From Sphingobium sp. (GTDB taxonomy: Bacteria > Pseudomonadota > Alphaproteobacteria > Sphingomonadales > Sphingomonadaceae), in assembly GCA_030148625.1 (NCBI GenBank), contig JASBTC010000362.1:1-13247 (forward strand): a stretch of 13,247 nucleotides of DNA, given 5' to 3'. The notes beneath the pieces were generated by a model. It did no database searches. It saw only the letters and a list, made by a program, of their open reading frames with translations, and had not been told where the DNA came from. The position numbers were made by a program, and so were the translations under genes. How positions within the stretch are numbered: position 1 is the stretch's first letter; every line of letters begins with the position of its first letter. Positions 1 through 6,661 of this stretch are shown here, in pieces.

Positions 1-107
1 GCTGCACGCCGCTCGAGACGATCCATATCGACGACGGGCCGTTGGCGGGCAAGAAGAACGTCTATGTGCTCGACCCGTTCGGCCATCAGCTCGAAATCGT
101 CGACTGA
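1..107 (+). CDS. VOC/glyoxalase-fold family protein, C-terminal end (partial)
   Basis: An open frame enters from the left edge (first full codon at position 3) and stops with TGA at 105-107, giving 34 residues. The end reads NVYVLDPFGHQLEIVD, which matches the last beta strand of vicinal oxygen chelate proteins (glyoxalase I, bleomycin resistance, extradiol dioxygenase superfamily). There the D-P-x-G-x-x-(I/L)-E pattern supplies a glutamate that is often a metal ligand. The exact substrate cannot be told from this fragment. The RidA-like gene begins 25 bp downstream on the same strand, so the two are probably cotranscribed. The family call is fairly safe; a specific enzyme name would be guesswork. 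Confidence 0.75.
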   Translation, partial: CTPLETIHIDDGPLAGKKNVYVLDPFGHQLEIVD

Positions 108-132
108 CCATTTTTCCGGAGACCAAAACGCC

Positions 133-537
133 ATGACGAACAGCAAGATCAATCCCGCCGGCCTGTACGACGCGGTCGGTTACGGTTTCTCCCACGCGGC
201 GCTCCAGGAAAGCGGCCGGACGCTGCATCTGGCGGGCCAGGTCGCATGGGACAAGGACTGCAACGTCGTCGGCGGCGATGACCTTGCCGCGCAGACGCGC
301 CAGGCGCTCGCCAATTTGAAGACCGTGCTGGCCGAGGCCGGCGCGACCCCGGCGAATATCGTTCGGCTCAGGACCTATGTGGTGAACCACAGCCCCGACA
401 AACTGGGGGTGGTGCTGCCCGAGATCGGCGCATTCTATGGCGATGCGACGCCAGCGCCCAACACCTTCCTCGGCGTCGCGGCACTCGCGCTGCCCGATTT
501 CCTGATCGAGATCGAGGCAACCGCAGCGCTGGATTAA
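133..537 (+). CDS. RidA family protein (YjgF/YER057c/UK114), Arg-less subgroup
   Basis: This 134-residue protein has the normal length for the RidA fold, a trimer that in canonical members hydrolyses reactive enamine/imine intermediates of amino acid metabolism. Family signatures are RTLHLAGQVAWD near residues 28-39, the central LANLKTVLAEAGAT helix, and LIEIEATAAL at the C-terminus. ATG at 133 is chosen because GGAG at 118-121 precedes it by 11 nt and because an in-frame start at 64 would overlap the upstream gene. In canonical RidA an arginine (Arg105 in the E. coli protein) precedes the strand that leads into this C-terminal motif. Here that stretch reads APNTFLGV, with Asn apparently in its place. 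By family knowledge such Arg-less paralogues usually lack the imine deaminase activity of RidA, so the substrate is uncertain. The alignment was made by eye. Confidence 0.88.
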   Translation: MTNSKINPAGLYDAVGYGFSHAALQESGRTLHLAGQVAWDKDCNVVGGDDLAAQTRQALANLKTVLAEAGATPANIVRLRTYVVNHSPDKLGVVLPEIGAFYGDATPAPNTFLGVAALALPDFLIEIEATAALD

Positions 538-604
538 AAGGTCGCTCCCGATCGGGCGGATCGATGCGTCCGATTGTTACGAAGAGCTTGGTGTTTTGCG
601 CGGA

Positions 605-637
605 GTTCGTCAGGAAGCCTCGAACGCCCTGACGAAC
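605..637 (+). promoter_or_regulatory. Leader hairpin (10-bp inverted repeat) upstream of the antiporter
   Basis: GTTCGTCAGG at 605-614 is repeated as its exact reverse complement CCTGACGAAC at 628-637, with a 13-nt loop. The structure sits 39 bp before the proposed TTG start of the antiporter and 67 bp after the RidA-like stop. No T-run follows on the plus strand, so it is not a typical intrinsic terminator. It may be a leader RNA stem or a protein-binding site. The repeat itself is certain; its function is not. Confidence 0.5.
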
Positions 638-676
638 CATATCCGCCGCCTTTCGGCCCACCAAGAAGGACGACTA

Positions 677-2311
677 TTGGAAACCATCACGATTGTCCTG
701 CTGCTGCTGCTCGCCGTCATCCTGAGCGGCATATTCTCGCGCATGGTGCCTCTGCCTCTGCCGCGCCCCTTGTTCCAGATCGCGCTGGGCGCTCTGATCG
801 GATTGGCCGCAGACTGGCGCGTGACGCTGGATCCGGAAATCTTCTTCCTTCTTTTCCTGCCGCCTTTGCTGTTTCTCGACGGCTGGCGCATCCCGCGCGA
901 GGAACTGTTCAAGGATGGCAAGACCATCGTCGAACTGGCGCTCGGCCTGGTCGTGTTCACCGTCATCGGCATGGGATTCCTCATTCACTGGATGATCCCC
1001 GCCATGCCGCTGGCCGTGGCGTTCGCGCTGGCCGCGGTGGTGTCGCCGACCGATCCGATCGCGGTGTCGGCGATCGCCCAGCGCGTGCCGATCCCCAAGC
1101 GCATGATGCACATCCTGGAGGGCGAATCGCTGCTCAACGATGCGTCCGGCCTCGTCTGCCTGCGTTTCGCCATCGCCGCAGCGCTGACCGGCGCCTTTTC
1201 GGTTCAGGACGCCGCACTCAATTTCGCCTGGGTGGCCTTGGGCGGCATTGCAGTGGGCGCCGGTGTCACCTGGGCCGTGAGCCGGGCGAAGCAGTGGATA
1301 TCGCGCCGCTATGGCGAGGAAGGCGGATCGCAGATCCTGATCAGCCTGCTCATTCCCTTCGGCGCCTATCTCATCGCCGAACACCTCCATTGTTCGGGCA
1401 TCCTGGCGGCCGTCGCAGCAGGCCTCACAATGGGCTTCGTCGAGGCCCGCGGCGAGCTTGAGGCGGCGACACGGATCAGGCGCAACACCGTCTGGGACGT
1501 CATCCAGTTCACCGCGAACGGGATCATCTTCGTGCTGCTCGGCGAGCAATTGCCCGCGATCCTCGCCAGCTCGGCGGAGACGGTGCGCATGACCGGTCAT
1601 CATGAACCATGGTGGCTGGCGATCTATGTCGTCACGATCAATCTGGGGCTTGCCGGCCTGCGTTTCCTCTGGGTCTGGCTGTCGTTCCGGATGACGCTGT
1701 TTCGGTCCGGTCAATGGCGCACCAAACCAAACTGGCGGATCGTCGCCGCCATGTCGTTCGCGGGCGTGCGCGGCGCGATCACATTGGCGGGCGTTCTCAC
1801 CTTGCCGCTGGCGATGGACGACGGATCGGCCTTCCCGGCACGGGATCTTGCGATCTTCCTTGCCATGGGGGTCATCATCACCTCGCTGATCGTTGCCAGC
1901 ATTGGATTGCCCTGGCTTCTCAACGGCCTCGAAATGCCGGCCGAGCATGACCTGCAGGCCATTGAGGACGCCGCCCGGATCAGGGCGGCGGAAGCCGCCA
2001 TCGCCGAGATCGAGAAGGTTCAGCACAGCCTGGCCGAGGGGCGGAATGACGCCGACCTTTACGTCTCGGCGGCCGCCCGGCTCATGGACGCCTATCGCCA
2101 ACGGATCGAAAGCCGCGCGGGCAATGCCGAGAGCAACGCCCTGGAGCGACGATCCGAAGCGATCGAGCGAAACCTGCGCCTCGCCGCGCTGAAGGCCGAG
2201 CGCACCCAGATTTTCCGGATGGTTCGCAAGCGGGAGTTGGGCAGCGAACTTGCCCGCAAGCTGATCCGCGAACTCGACCTGCTCGAAGCGCGCTACGCCA
2301 TGGCGATCTGA
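677..2311 (+). CDS. CPA1-family Na+/H+ antiporter (YjcE/NhaP type)
   Basis: Predicted cation:proton antiporter of the inner membrane, 544 residues, exchanging Na+ (or K+) for H+ in pH and salt homeostasis. The TTG at 677 is chosen as start because AGAAGGA at 664-670 gives ideal spacing and because METITIVLLLLLAVILSG then lines up with the N-terminus of E. coli YjcE as I recall it. An upstream in-frame start at 596 would run through the leader hairpin. About 12 hydrophobic segments span residues 1-419. Hallmarks are S123-P-T-D126 and GESLLND with Asn154-Asp155, the ND pair typical of electroneutral CPA1 exchangers. Later motifs are SYLIAEH-like (YLIAEHLHCSGILAAVAAG) and FAGVRGAITLAGVL. From about residue 420 a 125-residue charged, helical, probably cytoplasmic tail follows. 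Ion specificity cannot be read from sequence. The gene converges on the hydrolase gene with a 5-bp gap. Confidence 0.9.
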   Translation: METITIVLLLLLAVILSGIFSRMVPLPLPRPLFQIALGALIGLAADWRVTLDPEIFFLLFLPPLLFLDGWRIPREELFKDGKTIVELALGLVVFTVIGMGFLIHWMIPAMPLAVAFALAAVVSPTDPIAVSAIAQRVPIPKRMMHILEGESLLNDASGLVCLRFAIAAALTGAFSVQDAALNFAWVALGGIAVGAGVTWAVSRAKQWISRRYGEEGGSQILISLLIPFGAYLIAEHLHCSGILAAVAAGLTMGFVEARGELEAATRIRRNTVWDVIQFTANGIIFVLLGEQLPAILASSAETVRMTGHHEPWWLAIYVVTINLGLAGLRFLWVWLSFRMTLFRSGQWRTKPNWRIVAAMSFAGVRGAITLAGVLTLPLAMDDGSAFPARDLAIFLAMGVIITSLIVASIGLPWLLNGLEMPAEHDLQAIEDAARIRAAEAAIAEIEKVQHSLAEGRNDADLYVSAAARLMDAYRQRIESRAGNAESNALERRSEAIERNLRLAALKAERTQIFRMVRKRELGSELARKLIRELDLLEARYAMAI

Positions 2312-2316
2312 GCCCC

Positions 2317-3288
2317 TTATCGCGCCTTTGCCACGCTCCGGTTCGCACGGATGAAATCGACGATCGTATCGACCAGGCCCGGTGCCAGCGGAAGATCGGG
2401 GTTGGTGTAGGTGGCGTGGTTCGCCGCCGGATCGGCGGGCGCGACTTTCAGTACATGGTTCATGCCGTCGATCAACGCGACCTTGATACCGGGCCGGGCC
2501 TGCCCGAGCCGCTCGGCATCGGCGACCGCGGTCTGGAGGTCGGTGGTGCCCTGAACGACCAGGATCGGGCCGGGATAGGCGGTCGCCAATGCGGGCGGGT
2601 CGGCGGCGAGCATGGAGATCAGGAAGGGCTGGACGCTGGGACGAAAGATCGGCAGCAACCCGGGGTTCATGCCGTCCGCCGACACGGTTCGCCCCGCTTC
2701 CAGTTCGGCAAGGATACGCGTCGCTTCGTCGAGCATCGGCGCAAACGCTGGAAGCGATCGGAACTGCGCGCGCAAGATCTCCCCCAGCGGCCGGCCAACC
2801 GGAGAAACCAGGATCAGGCCGCAAATCCCCTCGCTCTCCTGTGCGGCGATCAGCGCGTGGAGCGTGCCTTCGCTATGACCCAGCAGCCAGACGCAGCGCG
2901 CGCCGGTGCGCTCGCGCAATGCCTTGGCCCAGGTGCGGGCATCGGCTGCATAGGTCTGTACGCGCAACGCGTTTTCCGATGTCATCGCCGCGGCGCTGGC
3001 GGCAATGCCGCGCTTATCGACACGCAATGCGGGAATTCCGGCGCTTGAAAGCGCTTCGGCCAGCAATCGATAGGGCGCGGCGCTCACGCCGAGCGGGCTG
3101 TTGCCGTCGCGATCGGTTGGCCCCGAACCCGCCAGGATCAGCACCGCCACGCCGCCGGTCCCGGGCTTGGCTGGCGACAATAATGTGCCGTGAAGCTGCC
3201 CGGTTCCCTCGCCGACCGTCATGTCGGCCGGTGGTGCAACCGTGGCGGCGGCGGCGAGCATCGCCAAAGACGAGATCATCGACATCAT
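2317..3288 (-). CDS. Exported alpha/beta hydrolase (serine esterase/aminopeptidase-like)
   Basis: This 323-residue protein has the alpha/beta hydrolase fold and is probably exported. The N-terminus MMSMISSLAMLAAAATVAPPA resembles a short signal peptide. The GSGPTDRDGN motif around residues 55-63 follows strand LILA and contributes the oxyanion region. The nucleophile elbow is GHSEG with Ser129. Asp230 in QGTTD and His248 in GMNHVL complete a plausible triad. The substrate is unknown; serine aminopeptidase-like, dienelactone hydrolase-like or carboxylesterase are all possible. GGGAGGG (minus strand of 3293-3299) lies 4 nt before the first ATG and 7 nt before a second ATG at 3285, so the true start may be one codon later. 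It is the last of three exported hydrolase genes on this strand, 98 bp behind the transpeptidase gene, and has an AT-rich region and an inverted repeat in front of it. Confidence 0.87.
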   Translation of the reverse strand: MMSMISSLAMLAAAATVAPPADMTVGEGTGQLHGTLLSPAKPGTGGVAVLILAGSGPTDRDGNSPLGVSAAPYRLLAEALSSAGIPALRVDKRGIAASAAAMTSENALRVQTYAADARTWAKALRERTGARCVWLLGHSEGTLHALIAAQESEGICGLILVSPVGRPLGEILRAQFRSLPAFAPMLDEATRILAELEAGRTVSADGMNPGLLPIFRPSVQPFLISMLAADPPALATAYPGPILVVQGTTDLQTAVADAERLGQARPGIKVALIDGMNHVLKVAPADPAANHATYTNPDLPLAPGLVDTIVDFIRANRSVAKAR

Positions 3289-3300
3289 ATTTCCCTCCCG

Positions 3301-3320
3301 AAATCCGGCACAGCGGATTT
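3301..3320 (-). promoter_or_regulatory. 7-bp inverted repeat in the hydrolase leader
   Basis: AAATCCG at 3301-3307 and CGGATTT at 3314-3320 form a perfect inverted repeat around a 6-nt loop. It lies just upstream of the hydrolase ribosome binding site and downstream of an AT-rich promoter-like block, so in mRNA it would be a leader hairpin; as DNA it could be a small operator. The function is inferred from position only. Confidence 0.4.
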
Positions 3321-3338
3321 GCCTGCAAGAATCATGAT

Positions 3339-3368
3339 ATCATAATTATATCACCATACGGTCCGCAA
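3339..3368 (-). promoter_or_regulatory. Possible promoter of the hydrolase gene
   Basis: The gap between the transpeptidase and hydrolase genes contains an AT-rich block (3331-3356) that stands out in this GC-rich sequence. On the minus strand it carries a perfect TATAAT (3350-3345) and an overlapping TATGAT (3344-3339). The latter lies 18 bp from a weak -35-like TTGCGG (3368-3363). The -10 matches are strong, the -35 is poor, and alphaproteobacterial promoters are variable, so this is a candidate only. Confidence 0.35.
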
Positions 3369-3386
3369 GCGGAATCGGAAGCGTGA

Positions 3387-5126
3387 TCAGAAAGGCGGTT
3401 GTTCCGGAACGGCGGCGCCGTCGGTCCGAGGGTCGGAGGCACCGTAATGCACGGCCTTGCCGTCGCGTGTCTCGACGGCATTGCCGCGTCCCATGCCTTC
3501 GAAATAGCGCGGCCAGACCTTGATCTGGTGCCCCTGCCCATTCAGCGCCGCGACGGTCTCCGCCGGAATACCGTCCTCCATCCACAAACCGCAGCCTTCG
3601 AAATCGAGCTTGGTGAAGCGCGCGGCGTCGAGCGCACCCTGGATGTTCATGCCGAAATCGACGATGTTCGAGACGAACTGCGCATGCGCCTGGGCCTGGT
3701 TGAAGCCGCCCATGATGCCGAAGGCGATGTGGCGGTCGCCCTTTTCCATATAAGCCGGAATGATGGTGTGGAGCGGACGCATCCGCGGACGCAGCGAATT
3801 GGGGCGGCCGGGCTCGAGCGCGAAGCTCTTGCCGCGATTGTGGAGCGCGAAGCCGGTGCCGTCGGCGACGAGCCCGCCGCCAAAGGCGCTGGCGACGCTC
3901 TGGATCAGCGAGACCTGATTGCCCTCCTTGTCGACCACGGTGAGATAGGTCGTGTCGCTCGACTGTTTCGCCAGCGCCGCCTTGATGTCGGAGGGAAGCA
4001 CATTGCACTGGGCGCGCTCGCCGATCGTCGCCGCGCGCTGTTTCGCCAATGTCTTGGAAAGCAAGGCCTCGACCGGGATCGTGCTGGCGCGCGGATCGCC
4101 GATGAATTGCTGGAGATCGGCATAGGCAAGTTTCTTCGCCTCGATCATCGCATGCAGCGCACGCTGGCTGTTATGCCCCCAGGAAGCGAGCGGAAAGGTC
4201 TCCATGACATTGAGCATCGACAGCGCCGCGATGCCCTGACCGTTGGGCGGCAGCTCGTAGATCTTCCAGCCGCGATAATCGGTGCTGATCGGCGTGACCC
4301 ATTCGGGCTCGAAACTGGTCAGATCCTCGGCGGTCATGAAGCCGCCCAGCTTGCGTTGCAGTGCCAGCAACGCATCGGCGGTCGCACCGCGATAGAAACC
4401 GTCGCGGCCATTCCGGGCGATCCGGCGTAGCGATTCCGCCATGTCGGGATTGCGGACCAGATCGCCTACCGCCGGTGCCTGCCCGCCAGGCAGGAAGGCT
4501 TTGGCGAAAGCGGGATCGCCGGCAAAGGGCATGCCGGTGTTCTTCCAGTTCAGCGCGTCGTTCTCGGCAACGCCGAAGCCGTTTTCGGCCAGTGCTATGG
4601 CGGGCGCGAGGCTCTGGGCCAGCGGCAGCTTGCCCCAGCGTTTGGCCAGCATGTCCCAACCCGCGACCGTACCCGGCACAGTCACCTGATCGATGACGCG
4701 AAGCTTGTCGATCTTCCGCTTCTTCAGCGCGTCCAGGCTCATCGCCGCGGGCGTCCAGCCGCTGGCGTTCAGGCCGTAGACCTGCCTGGTCTTGGCGTCA
4801 TAGACGATCGCGAACAGATCGCCGCCGATGCCGTTCATCATCGGCTCGATCACGCCCAGCGCCGCATTGGCGGCGATCGCGGCATCGACCGCGCTGCCAC
4901 CCTTTGCGAGGATCGCGGCACCGGCCTGTGACGCCGCCACCTGACTGGTCGCGACGATGCCATATTGGGAGACGACCATCGATCGCGACTGGGTGCGTGC
5001 AGGCTGGCTGGGTGCTGGCCGTCCCTCCGGCGGAAGCTGCGCCACAGCCGGCATCGTCGCAACAAGCGACACGATCGCCAACCCGCCTGCAAGCCACCGT
5101 TCCGCCATTTTACGGCCGCCGCCCAT
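3387..5126 (-). CDS. ggt: Gamma-glutamyltranspeptidase family enzyme (YwrD-like), exported
   Basis: A 579-residue Ntn-hydrolase of the gamma-glutamyltranspeptidase family, which transfers or hydrolyses gamma-glutamyl groups, for example of glutathione. ATG at 5126 is chosen because GGGAGGA lies 6 nt upstream. A signal peptide follows, with likely cleavage after ATMPAVA (residue 29). IGGDLFAIVYD and GLNASGWTPAAMS lie in the large subunit. Self-cleavage is expected before Thr392 in SSDTTYLTVVD, giving a small subunit of 188 residues. GIMGGFNQAQAHAQ carries the Gly-Gly oxyanion motif and GASDPRTDGA lies near the end. The motifs resemble the YwrD branch more than E. coli Ggt: TTY replaces TTH, and no Arg is seen where related proteins have GRAP. 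True gamma-glutamyl activity is therefore likely but unproven. A cephalosporin-acylase-like or other amidase role is an alternative. It lies 95 bp behind the M24 peptidase gene and seems to have its own promoter. Confidence 0.88.
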   Translation of the reverse strand: MGGGRKMAERWLAGGLAIVSLVATMPAVAQLPPEGRPAPSQPARTQSRSMVVSQYGIVATSQVAASQAGAAILAKGGSAVDAAIAANAALGVIEPMMNGIGGDLFAIVYDAKTRQVYGLNASGWTPAAMSLDALKKRKIDKLRVIDQVTVPGTVAGWDMLAKRWGKLPLAQSLAPAIALAENGFGVAENDALNWKNTGMPFAGDPAFAKAFLPGGQAPAVGDLVRNPDMAESLRRIARNGRDGFYRGATADALLALQRKLGGFMTAEDLTSFEPEWVTPISTDYRGWKIYELPPNGQGIAALSMLNVMETFPLASWGHNSQRALHAMIEAKKLAYADLQQFIGDPRASTIPVEALLSKTLAKQRAATIGERAQCNVLPSDIKAALAKQSSDTTYLTVVDKEGNQVSLIQSVASAFGGGLVADGTGFALHNRGKSFALEPGRPNSLRPRMRPLHTIIPAYMEKGDRHIAFGIMGGFNQAQAHAQFVSNIVDFGMNIQGALDAARFTKLDFEGCGLWMEDGIPAETVAALNGQGHQIKVWPRYFEGMGRGNAVETRDGKAVHYGASDPRTDGAAVPEQPPF

Positions 5127-5154
5127 CACGCATCCTCCCGTTGAACCGGGGGCA

Positions 5155-5182
5155 ATGCTAGGGCCGGCAACATCCTCGTCAA
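5155..5182 (-). promoter_or_regulatory. Candidate promoter of the transpeptidase gene
   Basis: On the minus strand, TTGACG (5182-5177) is separated by 16 bp from TAGCAT (5160-5155). This would place the transcript start near 5148, about 22 nt before the ATG at 5126, with the GGGAGGA ribosome binding site in the short leader. The -35 box matches consensus at five of six positions and the -10 box at four of six. The site suggests independent expression from the upstream M24 gene. Confidence 0.45.
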
Positions 5183-5188
5183 GATCGA

Positions 5189-5206
5189 ATTTTCCATTTG
5201 GAAAAT
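5189..5206. promoter_or_regulatory. 18-bp palindrome, candidate operator upstream of ggt
   Basis: ATTTTCCATTTGGAAAAT consists of two 8-bp arms that are exact reverse complements around a central TT. It is AT-rich in a GC-rich background. It lies 15 bp past the M24 stop codon and directly upstream of the -35 box proposed for the transpeptidase gene. Size and symmetry fit the binding site of a dimeric helix-turn-helix regulator. No regulator gene lies next to it, so the binding protein is unknown. The AT-rich stem without a T-run argues against an intrinsic terminator. Confidence 0.5.
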
Positions 5207-5221
5207 CCGCTGCGACGAGTC

Positions 5222-6544
5222 CTATTTGACGAGCAGGATGCGGCTGTTCGCGGGATATACCCATTCGAGGCCACGTTCGGTGACGACGCCGTCATCCTCC
5301 AGCGGGATCTTGATCTTGCGGCTGCCCCATTCGGGCACGACGGTGTAGACGAACAGCTCGACGGACAGGAAATTGCCCGGGCGGAGCTGATAGGTCATCC
5401 GCAACGGATTGAAGTCCGCCATCGATGGTCCCGATCCATGGCCGAAATCGCCGACCGAATGGCTGCCGATCACGACGTCGGTCACCTTGGGATCGTTGCC
5501 GGGATTGTCATAGCCCGGCGCGAGCACGAAACCGGGCATTTCCGCGACCCGCTTGTTGACCGTCGCCAGCGCCTCTCCCGCCGTCACACCGGGCCGGATG
5601 ACATCCAGGATCATCCGACGGACCTGCAATGCGCGGTCGAAGGCGCGCTGGACGCCGGCGGGCGGCGCATTCTCGCCAGGCTTCAGCACATAGGCCATGC
5701 GCTTCATGTCGGTGTAGCTGAGCAGGTAATTGACGCCCCAGTCCATAGTGATCAGGTCGCCTGGCTGGATGACATGATCGCCAGACACCGGGCCGCGTTC
5801 GCCGGGGCCGAGGATATAGACGCTGGGCAGACCGAACGAATTGCCCAGCCCTTCCTTGTGGAGCTGTTCCATCATCCACCAGGCGACGTCGCCGGTGGTG
5901 GTATGGCCGGGCTTGATGACTTCGTTGGACAGTGCGCGTTCGGCGATGGTGCGCGAATATTCGCCGGCTTTCGCAAAAGCCGCGATCTCCGTCCCGGTAT
6001 GGCGAGATCGGAATTCGGAGACCAGTTTCTCGGCCGACACCAATCGCGCCGAGAGATCCGGGCCCAGCGCCCCGCGCAGCTTCTCATGAAGCGAATGGCT
6101 CAGTCCGTCGGCGGTATCGATCTCGGTCGCGACGTTGATGCCGATGCGCTTCGGCGCCCGCGCCTCGACAAAGGCGCGCAGCGTATCGGTCGACGCCTTG
6201 ATGTCATAAAGCGGGCATTGGTCGAATGCGGCACCGCCGATGCCGAAACTGGCGCGCTCGATCCGGCCGCCGCCGCGATCGGTGAAGACATAATAGCCGA
6301 TATCGCCGACATAACCGCCGCCGAGCATCTCGGCATTGGGGTCGGGATGCCCCTCCCGCATCGCGACGATCCACATGTCGATGCCGTTGCCACGCATCGC
6401 CTCGGGCAGGATCAGGTCGAACTTGTCCTTGCGGATCTGGCAGAGCTGGTCCCAGCGGCGCTTCGCTTCCTGTGCGGGAGCAGCCTGGGCCAAGGCGGCA
6501 AGCGCCAGCACGAACAACAGCGGCTTGCCGACGCGACGTGCCAT
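5222..6544 (-). CDS. Exported M24-family metallopeptidase (aminopeptidase P / Xaa-Pro type fold)
   Basis: A 440-residue pita-bread metallopeptidase, probably periplasmic. The N-terminus MARRVGKPLLFVLALAALAQA is a typical signal peptide. A creatinase-like N-terminal domain (about residues 30-200) precedes the catalytic domain. All five metal ligands of the family are visible: Asp268 (MDWG), Asp279 (YTDMKR), His369 (GHGSG), Glu396 (SVELF) and Glu416 (LEDDG). The 11-residue spacing of the two Asp is the family standard. Expected activity is metal-dependent removal of N-terminal residues, perhaps before proline, but creatinase-like or other specificities share this fold. ATG at 6544 is preferred over the adjacent GTG at 6547 because AGGGGGAG (6558-6551) is then 6 nt upstream. 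It is followed by two more exported hydrolases, which suggests joint processing of peptides outside the cytoplasm. Confidence 0.88.
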   Translation of the reverse strand: MARRVGKPLLFVLALAALAQAAPAQEAKRRWDQLCQIRKDKFDLILPEAMRGNGIDMWIVAMREGHPDPNAEMLGGGYVGDIGYYVFTDRGGGRIERASFGIGGAAFDQCPLYDIKASTDTLRAFVEARAPKRIGINVATEIDTADGLSHSLHEKLRGALGPDLSARLVSAEKLVSEFRSRHTGTEIAAFAKAGEYSRTIAERALSNEVIKPGHTTTGDVAWWMMEQLHKEGLGNSFGLPSVYILGPGERGPVSGDHVIQPGDLITMDWGVNYLLSYTDMKRMAYVLKPGENAPPAGVQRAFDRALQVRRMILDVIRPGVTAGEALATVNKRVAEMPGFVLAPGYDNPGNDPKVTDVVIGSHSVGDFGHGSGPSMADFNPLRMTYQLRPGNFLSVELFVYTVVPEWGSRKIKIPLEDDGVVTERGLEWVYPANSRILLVK

Positions 6545-6550
6545 CACAAA

Positions 6551-6580
6551 CTCCCCCTATGGATTCTCGCATAGAGGGGT
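6551..6580 (-). promoter_or_regulatory. Possible RBS-sequestering hairpin in the M24 peptidase leader
   Basis: On the minus-strand transcript, CCCC-U-CUAUG (6579-6570) can pair with CAUAG-GGGG (6561-6553) around an 8-nt loop, with one bulged U. The 3' arm contains most of the AGGGGGAG ribosome binding site of the M24 gene, so the stem could limit its translation. The complementarity is seen directly; any regulatory effect is inference, and the stem is only nine pairs. Confidence 0.3.
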
Positions 6581-6661
6581 AGCGCTGCCCAGGGGCGGAT
6601 GGCAAGAAATTAGGTTAATAATCACACGATTCTATTCGGCACTCCGCCAGCACCGACCGCC

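Noticed and set aside
64..132. Longer start for the RidA-like protein
   Set aside because: The extension overlaps the VOC gene in another frame, does not look like RidA, and the ATG at 133 has its own GGAG.
545..556. CCCGATCGGG palindrome after the RidA-like gene as a terminator
   Set aside because: Self-complementary without a loop and with no T-run; a chance GC-rich palindrome is as likely.
674..2824. 716-codon open frame on the minus strand across the antiporter gene and the 3' part of the hydrolase gene
   Set aside because: It is antisense to two well-supported genes, its translation is rich in Arg, Gly and Asp without recognisable motifs, and such long shadow frames are common in high-GC DNA.
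3362..3373. TCCGCAAGCGGA inverted repeat after the GGT-like stop as a terminator
   Set aside because: The stem is at most 4-5 bp and no U-run follows in the transcript direction.
5127..5264. Longer start for the GGT-like protein
   Set aside because: It would overlap the M24 stop codon and place the palindrome and promoter inside the gene. ATG at 5126 has a strong ribosome site and starts a proper signal peptide.
5198..6574. 458-codon plus-strand frame opposite the M24 peptidase gene
   Set aside because: The minus-strand frame has a signal peptide, five metal ligands and a ribosome binding site; the plus-strand translation has no family features.
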